A DNA stretch of 64,000 nt, taken from Symbiodinium natans. Taxonomy: Eukaryota > Sar > Dinophyceae > Suessiales > Symbiodiniaceae. Positions 53,096 to 64,000 of the stretch are shown here, piece after piece. The DNA is taken from positions 1 to 64,000 of the forward strand of contig CAJNDS010002748.1 in NCBI GenBank assembly GCA_905221605.1. Direction: 5' to 3'. Under the pieces are notes generated by a model. That model worked only from the letters and a program-made list of their open reading frames with translations, was not told where the DNA came from and did not search any database. Every line of letters begins with the position of its first letter. Position 1 is the stretch's first letter. A program made the translations under genes and the position numbers.

Positions 53096-56091
53096 GTTCT
53101 GATCTTGCAGAGGTGATGGGACTAGTGATGGACTGCTGCTGGGGAATGGAGCAACTTCGCCAGCAGGGACGGCCGCCGAGTGGATCTCAGATACGGGTAT
53201 CGGCAGATGCCTGCTAGGGCAGCTAGGTGTCCGACATGAAGCCAACTTGGAGAGACCCTGCAAGCCTGAAAGATCTTGCAAGGTTGCATCTCTCGGAGGT
53301 TTCCTTCTTCTGGGTGCCGTAGCTGTGCCCCTCTATAGCTGCACGGCATGCAGACCTGATGAAGCGAGTTGCTGCTCCAAGGTTATCCGTTCAGGCCCTT
53401 GTACGCTTCAAGCCAATACGAGACATGCGTCAACTGTCACAGTGAGGCTACCGAAAGAGATGGATAGAGTATGAAGGCCTGAGCCATGGGGGCGGGGTTG
53501 GTGGTGGTGGTGAGAATATTGGGGAATATTAGGGAGTCCTCAGCAGTCGAAGCCTGGGCACAAAATCAGGTACGCTCCCACGAAAGTGCGATCCAGTCGT
53601 TCGAGAGCCGTTTCGAGCTCAACGGCCTTACCTCACATACCTCGCCTAACCTCACCAGGTGAGCCTGAGGATGACAAGCCAGAGGGAGCCTATGAGCACC
53701 ATGGCAGCAACTCTTTGAAGGATGGGGGCGTTTCTTGCGCTCTCGTGGTATGGCATGCCTCGGAAGCATATGACCCTTGGGGGTCATGAGTCAATCGGTG
53801 AGTCAATACCTGAAGCGTTGCTGGCACATAGTATGGCAGAGTTGGTGAATGCAAAGCCAGAACAACTATCAAACTGGTGCTTCCATGGCAATGATGTGTT
53901 TCTGTAATTAATACACAAGCTCCGTCTTGTCAGGATTGGTTTCCTGGGGCAGGCAAGCTGGGTTGAGGCTGGCACACATGGCAGAGCCTGACATGTCAAG
54001 ACTCAGCCATCTCAAGGGTTCAACATCTTTCATCAGGGCCATGATTTTGATGCAGTGTGGTTTCGGAGAGGGGACGTCCACTGTTGTCGTCCTCAAAAGC
54101 AGGTAGCGGAGTGTATATAGTGAAGCAGCCTGTGGGAGTGCATGCTTGTGTCATTGTTTGCCTGCAAGGCATGCTCTGTGGTACCTTCCTCGCCGAGATC
54201 CAGCAAGGCTGCGAAGCGAATTCATGGACGGGTTGTACACTTGTACCTACATCTGGCATGCATTGCATTGAGCAGGCCGATTTGGCAGCTGACCGCGCAG
54301 CTCGGATCCGAAGAACAACATGCAGCAAAGCAGTACACTACGCAGAGGTTTCCACACGTGCACGCGCCCTGAACTCATGTACCATGCCGGCTTTCTCCGT
54401 CTAGGGCATGCTAAGAGCTTTTCGAAAATCAAGCGGGAGCTTGAAGGGAAAGCGGAGGCATGTGACGGTGTAAAAACTTCAGGAAGGTGTGAATATGTGT
54501 GAATACATGAACTGTCTGGAGGAAGCATCACAGGTGGAGGAGACAGGACAGCTTGTTCTCATGCAACTGCGCGTGCAAGACAATCTTAGCTTGTCGGAGG
54601 ACGTATGCCGGAAGATCCGCTCCAAGAAAAATCAGATGAGCTGTGGGTGTCCTTGCCGAAATCGGTGGGTGCGCCATGGGTCCTGCCAGCGAGTCGCGGG
54701 GTTGAGGGAGCCATAATGCCATAGCGAGCCGTTTTGGATCTTGGAGTGATCTCGGCGAACTTGTGCTGGAGCATTTCTGAGGCCACGCGCTTGACTCCTG
54801 TTGTTGCCACGAACTCCACTCCGCCACTCAGCTCCGACAATGGATGAATTACATTTAGGGACGAATAAGCTTTTGGCGACTGACAACATGGTGTGGAAGC
54901 GTTGCCCTGTACTCCACACCCTCCGCAACCCCCCCCCGATCCCCCCTCCCACCCCCCCAACAAAAAGCAAAAAAACAGGCGGCGGCAGCTGACTTCTGAA
55001 ATGAGGTGCAACACTGGGATACTGAGAGCGTCCGAGAGCATTTGAGAACTTCAGGTGTCAAGTGTTTGGCCCAGTTGTCTGACCCAGGTGTTACAGATGC
55101 AATCCATGCTGCATGTAGTGACAGACATCGGTGTGCTTCCCTTTCTCAGGGAGCAAACCCGGGAGCAAATGCGGCGGCAAATGTACCGCTTGGACAGCGA
55201 CAGCGGCATGCCTGAAGAGTAGCTGAGTAGCTCTTCCTACAATACTCTGCGTCCAGGCGCGGGTTTTGGCCCAAGACACGTCGCATGCATTCACATGCAG
55301 TATCATGCACTTGCTGACAGTGGCCCGGCCAATGCTGCTCCCAAGCCTATCCGGTCAAGACACAACAAGCAAAAGTCGGCAGAGTTCTCGATATCCTTGG
55401 CAACCAAAAATATACACAACGTCGAGGCCAAGACATCTTGCCAAGGGTACCCGGAGATATCCGGAGATATTCTCCACTACATTCTCCATGCCTCACGAAT
55501 GACCACGACCAGGCATCGACAAACAATGTGCGAGCATTGAAAACATGAAAAGGCTCAATCCACCCTAGCGACATCGACAACGTCAGGCAGACTTGAGAAG
55601 TAGACGGCGAAAGTCGCCAACGTCTTGCAACACACTCCCAAAGACCTGAGCCTCCGTGCCGCCAGGCATGTAACATTCAAAGCAGACATGTGATCAAACA
55701 GCAGTAGATGAGACTATCGAAAGATGCGTTCGCACGTGCTTTTCCATAGACCCGAGAAAGTCTGCAATCCTCGCTGAGCCGAGCCTCAAAAGTTATGAAA
55801 GACCACAGAAGTTTGCCAAACATGGAGCTTCAAGGTTCGAGCGTGCCTGAGTTGGAGGACATTTTTCAAACCTTCAAACCGCTCCCAAGAGGCTCAAGCC
55901 GCTGAAAACCGCCTCAAGCTACCTCAAACACCTAAGCCACCTAAGCCCTGCAGGCCCTCCAAAGCCCTTGAAGGCCCTTGTCCGAAAGCACCTTTGAGCG
56001 ACAAAATAGTCACGGTCACAACTGTCAACGTGCCGGCTGAAAGACAAAAGGAGAAACTTCCAAGATGGCTCCTCCCATCGGATCTTTTTAG
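53096..56091. other. No resolved gene
   Basis: About 3 kb with short ORFs on both strands, a C-rich run at about 54930-54960, and no motif. A coding-like stretch just before the next exon (about 55995-56075, DKIVTVTTVNVPAERQKEK) may belong to the same gene. Confidence 0.3.
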
Positions 56092-56323
56092 ATGCTACAA
56101 AAGAAGGGCTTTACATGGCTTTACTCCCATTACTTTCACGCGATCCGATGCCGGAGGGGTTGTGGGGCAAAGATCTGCCCCCCACAATGGCTCCAGCAAC
56201 ACTTCTGCAGATTTTTGTTGAACTTGAATCTCAAATTGCTGAAGCCCGGAACAACGAAAATGGAGCGTCTCGACAAGCACCCAGCACAAATATCGTGTCG
56301 CCTACAGAACCGAACCGATATAA
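56092..56323 (+). CDS. Well-formed internal exon of an unknown gene
   Basis: The acceptor is GATCTTTTTAG (56091) and the donor GTAAGTTC (56324), both near consensus. The frame encodes ATKEGLYMALLPLLSRDPMP, then PPTMAPATLLQIFVELESQI, then AEARNNENGASRQAP and ends with two bases of a split codon. Composition is clearly protein-like. A second open frame (with many Cys/Leu) overlaps it but looks worse. No family is recognised and neighbouring exons are not identified. Confidence 0.45.
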
Positions 56324-57540
56324 GTAAGTTCTTGGTGCAGACAGAGTGTGGCAGGTGGGGGGACCCAGCCCCACCACTCGGCTCCATCCCCGACCGTCCG
56401 GCTTCAAACCCTCATCCAGTGACTTAATTAGGTTAAGCATATGTCAGAAGATGTCAGAAGTAAACTTAACCAATGTTAAGCGGCATGTTTTTTTTGCCGA
56501 GGTATGGCTGGAGATATGCCGCCCTCTGGTGAGGCAGAGACGTGTGTCTGCATGCGTGTCATGCATCATATAGGTGGTTAATTCTGGTGCTTTTATTAAG
56601 CCTTGCATATGCACGAAAACTGCCCCCAATGGCCCTTTCTGTTTGAGAGGAGTACGGGCGTAAGCGCAAGAATAAGGCAGAATGAAAGGATGGGCAGCGG
56701 GATGGGTTGAACATGTCTGCAGCAATTTAGATCGAACCGAGGCGTGCCACTGCGATTTCCAAGTCTGTGCAGGGGGTATTATAATCTGATCAGGCGGCGA
56801 GTTCGAACAGTGCCATGGAACCGTGTGCCCCTGAGTTGTCCCTGAGTCCAGTCAGAAGTGCGTCGTAGATGCTTAGATGCATCCTGGCCAAAGCCGCATA
56901 ACGCGAACTCAAGAGCACACATGCAGCAACGAGCCACAATGTCGACGTAGATGCCGAAGAGTGCGTGACTGTGACCCAAAGCAGAGACAGAAATGCATCC
57001 ACATGCCTTTCTCCAGATCGTTCACCTCCCCCGACCAATCTGGGACCCTCGAAGGACATGCCACCGGAAGGCTTTAGGGGATTTCACGGGGGGGGGGGGG
57101 GGAGGACCTGAGCTGAAGCCAATGCCCCTAAGCCCTGAAAACTTTACGGCGAAAAGGCCTGAAGCTGTCTAGCCTACGGCCCTTAGAGGGCACGAAGGCC
57201 TGAAGTTTTCCTGCAAAACAGATTGTGAGTAATCGAATATCCCAAACAAACCTGCTAAAGCGAATCGGGCTGGCCTGTGGGCTACCTATCACACGAAATT
57301 TGTTGGGAACCTCATTTTGTACTGAAAGCCAATATGGTTTTAGATGGAACTGACGGGCTGAGCTTCGGACTGCTGCTTAGGCGGCCTCAGAAGTCAGTCA
57401 AACAAACCCCGTAATCCTAAACACAACCTTACACTCACTCTGTAAAATTTCAATAGCCAAAAAACTTGTGATTTTAGCAGGTGGCCCGAACAAGCTGAAT
57501 TCGCAGAAGAATTGGAAGACATGTGACTATATGGGCCAGC
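56324..57540. other. No resolved gene
   Basis: Intron or intergenic sequence with a G run at about 57090-57103. Confidence 0.3.
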
Positions 57541-57547
57541 ATAGGCG

Positions 57548-57955
57548 CACCCCCCCCCACCCCCATGGCATCCCCCCCCCCCCCCCTGTGGTTCATGGTG
57601 GGTTTTGGTTTCGCCCCCCCCCCCCCCCCCCCGTGGTTCATGGTCTGTTGAACTGTTGTTTAGAGTTAGGCTGTAGGGTTCAGGATTTTCACTCTGGTCC
57701 ATTGGTTCACTGTGGGTTTAGAGTTTGATTAGGGTTCAAGGTTTGGGGTAATGGTAGGTTTACGGTTTCCCCTCTCCCCCCTGTGGTTCGTGCTGGGTTT
57801 GCGGTTGAAGGTTCATGGTTAAAGCGGCAAAGGATTCGGGTTTACCCTTCTGTCCCCCCCCCCCCGTAGTCCGTGGTGTTTTTAGGGTTAATGGGCAGGG
57901 TTTGGGAGGGGTTACCATGGGGGGGGGGGGATACCATTGGGGGGGGGGGGGGGTC
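57548..57955. repeat. C/G-run and degenerate GGGTTTAGGG-like composite
   Basis: C runs with CCCCATGGCATCC, three TGTGGTTC(A/G)TGGTGGGTTT-like units, eroded GGGTTTAGGG words, then G runs with TTACCATGG and ATACCATTGG and GCATATAGACC. It is another copy of the G-tract/ACCATGG composite. Confidence 0.75.
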
Positions 57956-58199
57956 GATTGCGTTCCGCGGGCGCATATAGACCCTGTCCCCGTAGACATA
58001 AAAACGCACTTTCGGCGACAGGCAGCTGCAGCAAAACCCGGACTTCACCAGCGGCTGACTTGAGCATTCTACTAGCGCACCATAGAGCGCTCTCTTTGAG
58101 TTGAGAACGCATGGAATTTAGCGAAGTCAGTGTCTTCCAGGCCTGACCTACAAGCACTGGCAGCAAAGAACAGTCCATAAGAGTTGCATTAGTGGGTCC

Positions 58200-58445
58200 G
58201 GTGTTTTTTCCTAGGCGTGGCGGGGCCTTGTATTTTCTAGTTGTGGTATTTTTTTAGGTGTGGCGGGCCCCCTGGGCTCTGTGGGTCCCCGTGGTCCCTT
58301 GGTCCTGGTTCTGCTTTTTTTTTCCCTCTGAGGTGGGGCAGGACCCTTTTCTTTGCTAGGTGTGGCGTCACTTTTTCCCTCTGTTCTGCGGTCTTCTTTC
58401 CTTGGTGTGGCGACTTGTTTTTTTTTTATCCCTACAGGTGTGATG
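58200..58445. repeat. Imperfect repeat of TTTCTAGGTGTGGCG
   Basis: (C/T)TAGG(C/T)GTGGCG-type words recur about five times in 230 bp, separated by T runs. No gene. Confidence 0.5.
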
Positions 58446-61400
58446 GATGCAAAACCCGTAGTCTGAATTGTAAGCACCCAGTTTGCAACCCCCCCGTCTA
58501 TTTCGTATTTTCACATACTTTCGCCGCACACTTGCATGCTGGCGCTGAGGAACATCTTGCCACGCAGAGAGTTTAATGGTAGCAAAGTCAAAACCCATGC
58601 GGTTTCTTTGAAACTGAGAGTGAGAGAGTCAAATAAAGCAAAAGCAATTTCCAATAATCCTCGCACCATATCGCAAAGATTTAGGTTCTGTTGGATGCTA
58701 GGCGGAGATAGGCATACCCTGCCACGCATCTTCAGGGCATTCGTACGTCTAGCTAAGGTCTTCACTCGAGGATTGGGAACTTCCTGGCATTGTTCGGACG
58801 CACGATCCGCAAGCAGAAGATGTGTTTGTTTTGTGCTGAATGCACTCTTAGCACAGGCAAGGCTTTGTCGCAGTCAGTCGCTGCAGCATGCTGCAGTCCC
58901 GTGACGAGATGATTTGAGGCTCACCAGGAAGACCGCTCGCTGGCTGTAGATGCGCAAAAATTATCGCACCACACCACCTGAAGCTTCAGACTCTGCCGGC
59001 TTGTTTTCTTTTCCCCTTTCCACTTCGCCTTGGCTGGAACACTGCTGGAACAATCCAAAAAACAAGAATCAATGAACCGAAAACTGCTATGCATCCTCGC
59101 CTTGCTTTTCCAACATGTGAGAGTGCACTTGCCATTCCAACTAGGCATCAGTGCTAAAATACTCCTTGCGTAATCGCTTAGCAGGTGAGTGAAGTCGGTG
59201 GCCACTCTCGGCCAGGTGGCACTCAAGTCTGGCAGTTTTGGCGTAATTACGTTGACTAAGTTGACTACCTGCGGCCGTCCGCCTCCGTTGATCAGCTCGT
59301 TCGTGCGCGCGCATGTGGAATCTTGCCGGATGGGGACTCCTAAGCAGAACCAAAGAGTCGAAGATGCTGACCACGGATAGCCAACTAGCCAGGTGATTTT
59401 TTATGCTGACCCTTCAGGCAATGATTCGGTTAAGGAAAGGTCTACAGAATGACAAACAGAATGCCCTCAACTACCAAAACAAGAATAGTTCACATCACGG
59501 CTTTCGGGGCACTTGTACAGGTGCCATACAGTCCATTGGGCCACGCTTCAGGCTTGGTCCCGGTGGGGCCCCGGTAAGTTTTGGGCCAGAGTCCCACGGG
59601 TGGCCAACTCTTGGCCTTCTGTGATGCCCTCTGCTTTGCAAAATGAACTGCCATGGGCTTTGCCCGCAGATCCTGCTCAATATTCTCATCCTCCCTCATA
59701 GCAGTGCATAAGAACCCAGTGGCTAAAAGTTATGCATCTGATAGTTAGTTAGCAATGTTGCAACTTTATCGTAAGCCAGGTAACTAGATCGCAGCCCCGC
59801 ATACTTCTCGGAAGTTCAAGCATTGGGCTGCGTTTTCATGCATTACCCTGTCTCACATCGCAGGTTCAAAGGCAGTATGCTGTCAGCTCGTTGATGCTTG
59901 ACCCATAAAAAGCGAAGGGTCGCCCGCCGGAGCTTCATCGACGGCGATGGTGAGCACTGTTTTGGAATGGGGGGGGGGGCCATCAAACGCACAAGCCGTG
60001 TAAACACGCAGCATTACATGTTGTGACATGTATTGCATAGGGCTCCCAGGCTCCTGCTTCGCCCAAAACGCTTCTCGAAATAATCCCCAAGTTTTCGGAC
60101 TCAATCCACTTTCAAGGTGGTGCGGTTTTCGTCCGGGGAATTCCCCACAAAGCGTTTGACATCCTACTGAGTTCAAATCGTTCAACAGGTTTGGGTTCAG
60201 CTTGATAAGTTTTAGAGGCTGATCTGCGTCCCAAGAGCCTGGTGGCACCGCAGAGGAGGTTTGCACATTTGGGGTCAGGGCTATTTTTTCCGGAGGGTCA
60301 TTGTTAATTCACGTGGCCGCCCTTGGTCATCAATTAGTAAGGAGCTCGAATTATTTGCCGCGGGCGAGCTTTTTCGAAGAACGTGGAACCGTAAGCCCGG
60401 TGCCTGGGCCGTCTGGGGCCCTGTCAGACTTGGGAACATGCACGTGGCGAAGTGATAACCATACTTGGTACACTTAACACGACTGGGCCCTGCCACAACC
60501 CCAGTAGGGTGGGGTCGCAGTTGACACTTGAACTGTTTTTTGATCTTGCCCGAATCTTGCCCGAGGATTGGATAGGTCCAAAGCTCACATCGGCAAAGGC
60601 ACGCGCAAGCTGTCGGTTGCCAGTGCCTTGCCAGTTACAATTGTGCACATGCTATTGTCCTGGAGAAAACCCTGCGCCAAAGGGTCATCAAGGGTCATCT
60701 GCATGCTATTGCCCCCTCGTTGCCCCTCGTTGCCTGCTTGGAGGTGCTCTTTGGCGCTGTCGGGCTTTGACTCTGATATGCTCTGTGCCAGTCCGTGAGT
60801 GCGGCGCTTCTCGAAGAGAGCTTCGTGTGTTCCTTACAATCTAGGCTAGGCTGCATGCAATTCGTTCTTTTTTTGGTTGACATTTCTGATGCCATTTTCC
60901 CTCAAGTTTGATGCAACATCACACTTGGCCTGAAGCGTGGTTCTGACTGTGCCATATTGTGCCGACAAATTACTTATGCTGGCAACTGTCATTTGACGCA
61001 CCGTCGGGCCCCATGCCGCACAGTCGGATCAAGAACGCTCACGTCTCCACATGCCACCGCAGATTTTCCGGACGCAGTCATGGTGTTCCTGGAGTCTGAG
61101 GGCATGAGAGCTCAGCAGAAAATCTGAAATCACTTGACATTAAGATGATTTAAGATGCATAGGTCATGGCACCCGGAAGCGCTTTACGCAGAGGAGTCCG
61201 AAGCTTCAGATAACATTGATATAGCTGCACAGAATTGAGAAATCGCATGCGACGAATTGCATGTGCCGCTCGCTTCTTCCCCGGCAATAGACATCGAGAC
61301 AAACTTAAGAAACATGCCCTATGGCGGGCTCGCTCGAAGCAAATGACCTGTGTGTCTTTCCTCAGCTAGCCGTGCTAGCCATGTGCAGGTGGACACTGGA

Positions 61401-61870
61401 AGTCATCTTTGGTTCAATCGTCGCTTCTAGGAGTGGGTCTACGTATGCACAGTCGCTCTAACATTGCTCAAGAATCCATGTTGTGTGTGGTTGACTGTCG
61501 GCGTGAAGGCTTCGTGTCACCATTCGTCTGGATTGCCTGCCATTCTCCAAAACAGGAATATCAGAAAGACAGCCCCGATCCACTCCGAGCCATGGCTCCC
61601 TTATATTTTGTATTGAGGGCAGACTATGGCAGACTGCTGTGGACTGAGCGTTGGGACGCCCTCAGCGGCGCATCCTGACCCATCAAGGACAGCTATCGCA
61701 GACATTTTCCCCAAACAGTTTACAGTAGGGGTTTATGTTTCTAAGAAACCCCGCTGTGGGCTGGGTCCCTGACTCCTTGCCTCGGCTTGTCTCCCTTCAT
61801 GTGGGTGGCCTCGGCCTACTCTCCGCTTGTCTAGCCCTCTTTCATGCGGTTGTCCCCTCTTTGTGTGTGT
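58446..61870. other. Gene-poor stretch
   Basis: About 3.4 kb without recognisable genes. A G run occurs at about 59970-59980. ORFs overlap on both strands and lack motifs. Confidence 0.35.
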
Positions 61871-61871
61871 G

Positions 61872-62378
61872 TGAGCGTGGATGTTGGTGTAGATGTTGGC
61901 CCAACATCCACCGCTCAAGCGTGGATGTTGGCCCAAGATCCACCCCTCAAGCGTGGATTGGCCCAACATCCAGCTCTCAAGCGTGGATGTTGGCCCAACA
62001 TCCAGCGCTCAAGCGTGGATGTTGGCCCCTCAAGCGTGGATGTTGGCCCAACATCCACCGCTCAAGCGTGCATGTTGGCCCAACAGGCCCAACATCTACC
62101 GCTCAAGCGTGGATGTTGGTGCAACATCCACCCTCAAGCAAGGATGTTGGCGTGGACAACATCCACCGCTCAAGCGTCGATGTTGGCCGGACACCCACCT
62201 TTCAAGCGTGGATGTTAGCCCAACATCCAACCCTGAAGCGTAAATGTTGGCGCAATCAAGCATGGATGTTGGCCCAACATCCGCCCCTCAAGCGTGGATG
62301 TTGGCACAACATCCGTCCAACATCCACGCCTCAAGCGTGGATGTTGGCCCAACATCCCCTCCTCAAGCTTGGATGTTG
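61872..62378. repeat. 32-bp palindromic tandem repeat, about 15 copies
   Basis: Unit CTCAAGCGTGGATGTTGGCC plus CAACATCCACCG. GGATGTTGG and CCAACATCC form a near-perfect 9-bp hairpin in most units. Several units are shortened or fused. Because 32 is not a multiple of three, the three frames rotate and give long Trp/Cys/His-rich pseudo-ORFs. Confidence 0.93.
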
Positions 62379-62394
62379 ATAACTTCCGTGAGAA

Positions 62395-62470
62395 TAATAT
62401 CTATCTGTATATACAGTAAATAAATAAATAAATATATATATGTGTATATATGTGTATATATATGACATAA
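62395..62470. repeat. TA/TAAA microsatellite
   Basis: AAATAAATAAATATATATATG and related words. No gene. Confidence 0.85.
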
Positions 62471-62610
62471 CATAATATATTGAACGAACAAGATTGATCT
62501 AAACTTCCTTGCCTGTTTTTTTGAACATAACCGTAGTCGACCCAATGTGTCCTGTGCAAATATTGATACCACATGGTCATTGTGCAATTTTTGACAATGT
62601 TCTTCTTGGC

Positions 62611-62846
<236 letters not shown>

Positions 62847-62849
62847 GAA

Positions 62850-63254
62850 CGTGTACTGGTATGTTGTCTGAATGGCAACGGAACTAGGTATGTATACAGC
62901 CTAGATAAATGGTTATATACATGTTTAATTTTGATTTTGATCTAGATAAATACATAAAATTCGCGAAAATACAAGAACCGTACGCTTTCTTTATGTACTG
63001 AAACTATCTATATTTTGATATCATAAAACCATGGGGTGTTGCAGGGGCTGGTGAGACACGACATGGTGGGGTGTCGTTTTGCACATGTGAGGTGCGGGTG
63101 CAACTTTTTATACTTCACATGTGAAATCTTCACAAGTGTTCCATTGTATTCCGTTCCATGTTTTTCTCACATGCAGTCATTTAGGGCAGATCTTCGCTGC
63201 AAGCATGCCCTTGGTATGATTCAAGCTGCAGAATTCGAATGAATGAGTATGAAT
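62850..63254. other. No resolved gene
   Basis: AT-rich, nothing recognisable. Confidence 0.3.
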
Positions 63255-63258
63255 GACA

Positions 63259-63450
63259 TCATGCCATGATAGATTTGGAGTTCATCCAAACTGTGGCTCT
63301 GTAACGCCCGTCCACGCCCAAACCCTGAAACTTGAGCTTCCTCACCGGAACTTCATGGCAAAGACTCACCGTTGGATAAGTTTCTGGCTTTGGAACATGT
63401 GACAAAGTGATGTGATGGGTGAAGACGACGGGCAGCCTCAGTGAAAGCAT
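63259..63450 (-). CDS. Weak candidate: coding-like minus-strand exon
   Basis: The minus-strand frame reads THHITLSHVPKPETYPTVSL and then VRKLKFQGLGVDGRYRATVW before a stop. The HhTL motif followed by a beta-like segment is reminiscent of 2H-type phosphoesterase or RNA-ligase-like domains, but only one of the two motifs is visible and a GTGAGT donor lies inside the frame. Low support. Confidence 0.22.
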   Translation of the reverse strand: MLSLRLPVVFTHHITLSHVPKPETYPTVSLCHEVPVRKLKFQGLGVDGRYRATVWMNSKSIMA

Positions 63451-63704
63451 TGCAGCGCATTGGATGAATATTTGGGGGCGTTTTCCTATTTTTATGCAGT
63501 TGATGTTGATCAAGGCTGCATTTTTGACGGGGCTCGCAGGTTTTGAAGAGAACGATATCATGCATTGCCATCTTCATACTGAGTTTGAATTGTGATGTGA
63601 CTTGATGTTGTCACTGTGAGCAAAGTTTTCTCCGACGGTTCAAGCTCTTCAGGTGGTTGCAGTATTAGCTCGCTTCGTGCAGATTCTGAGGGATCATCAG
63701 CATC

Positions 63705-64000
63705 ATGCAGTTCTTGAGTTCATTCACGAAGTCCTTGTCACCAACCACCAGCACCGGCAATCAGTCTCAGCCTTCCCAGTCCTCTTCAGGGAGCTCAGAA
63801 GTTGAGAAACTCTTTGCTGACGCCGAGCAGGTGCAAGACAGGCTGGTGGGAGTCATTGTGACTATCTCCGCCAGTGCGTCCTATGACCACAATTTCAGAG
63901 AAGTGCGGCCGGAAACCGTGCCAGGAGAGAAGGTCAGCACATATTCTGTGGATTTGTTTGCAGCTCCCAAGCTGCAAGGCTTCCTGTCAGGTCAGGAGTT
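63705..64000 (+). CDS. 5' part of an unknown gene, cut by the right edge
   Basis: ATG 63705 opens 98 codons with no stop to the window end. An in-frame TGA lies about 15 bp upstream, so this ATG is a plausible start. The start reads MQFLSSFTKSLSPTTSTGNQ, a Ser/Gln-rich segment follows to about residue 32, then an ordinary folded-type sequence (SEVEKLFADAEQVQDRLVGV, later VSTYSVDLFAAPKLQGFLSG). There is no N-terminal signal peptide and no known domain. It may continue in an exon beyond the window. Confidence 0.6.
   Translation, partial: MQFLSSFTKSLSPTTSTGNQSQPSQSSSGSSEVEKLFADAEQVQDRLVGVIVTISASASYDHNFREVRPETVPGEKVSTYSVDLFAAPKLQGFLSGQE

Noticed and set aside
61735-62379. 214-residue ORF with Trp/Cys/His repeats
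   Set aside because: The 32-bp unit rotates through all frames and leaves all of them open; no unique protein sequence.

Overview
The window looks like a draft nuclear scaffold of a dinoflagellate, probably Symbiodiniaceae or a relative. Four signs support this: (i) two genes can be assembled exon by exon only with the GA-AG, GC-AG and GT-AG introns typical of dinoflagellates; (ii) there are interstitial TTTAGGG/CCCTAAA arrays; (iii) there is a cation-channel tail with EF-hands and a repeated extracellular domain followed by a very long Ser/Thr stalk, both of which I recall from dinoflagellate gene sets; (iv) the sequence between genes is long, gene-poor and full of repeats. No database search was possible, so family calls rest on motifs.

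Region 1 (1-13.6 kb) is unlike the rest. Ten ORFs, essentially intronless and all on the plus strand, are separated by 60-430 bp spacers and favour codons ending in C. The anchor is an 883-residue reverse transcriptase with a GIY-YIG-like nuclease at its N terminus and an YVDD active site, closest in layout to the permuted (Chlamys/Naiad-type) Penelope-like retroelements. Around it lie a coiled-coil protein, a Cys-rich protein, a protein with a hydrophobic tail beyond an in-frame TAG, three large proteins that appear to be paralogues, a protein ending in an Ada-like YH..C / KPC..C zinc motif, and a U1-type C2H2 zinc finger. Several spacers carry a C-rich polypyrimidine tract and AG, as for spliced-leader trans-splicing. 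This is the best candidate for an undescribed system: a multi-gene retroelement or captured gene block. Several of its genes contain short stretches where the coding signal moves to another frame, so the copy is either decaying or carries uncorrected indels.

Region 2 (13.6-27.4 kb) is nearly gene-free. It has microsatellites, a possible Ty1/copia fragment, a 100-N gap next to a poly-G run, and a block of direct and inverted repeats.

Region 3 (27.6-29.7 kb) holds the last four exons of a voltage-gated cation channel. One intron contains a short terminal-inverted-repeat element, possibly an introner. A minus-strand coding-like ORF follows.

Region 4 (30-33.9 kb) is satellite sequence: telomere-type repeats in both orientations, 180-bp, 31-bp and 9-bp tandem repeats, and G-tract/TA composites.

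Region 5 (34-45 kb) holds orphan exon candidates, one with a GT8 glycosyltransferase motif, and a clean 630-bp DNA transposon with 28-bp inverted ends and an 8-bp target duplication.

Region 6 (45.4-53.1 kb) is one plus-strand gene built from repeated extracellular domains and a 4.4-kb Ser/Thr exon. Region 7 (53-64 kb) has a few exon candidates, a palindromic 32-bp tandem array, a GCGT microsatellite and the start of a gene cut by the right edge.
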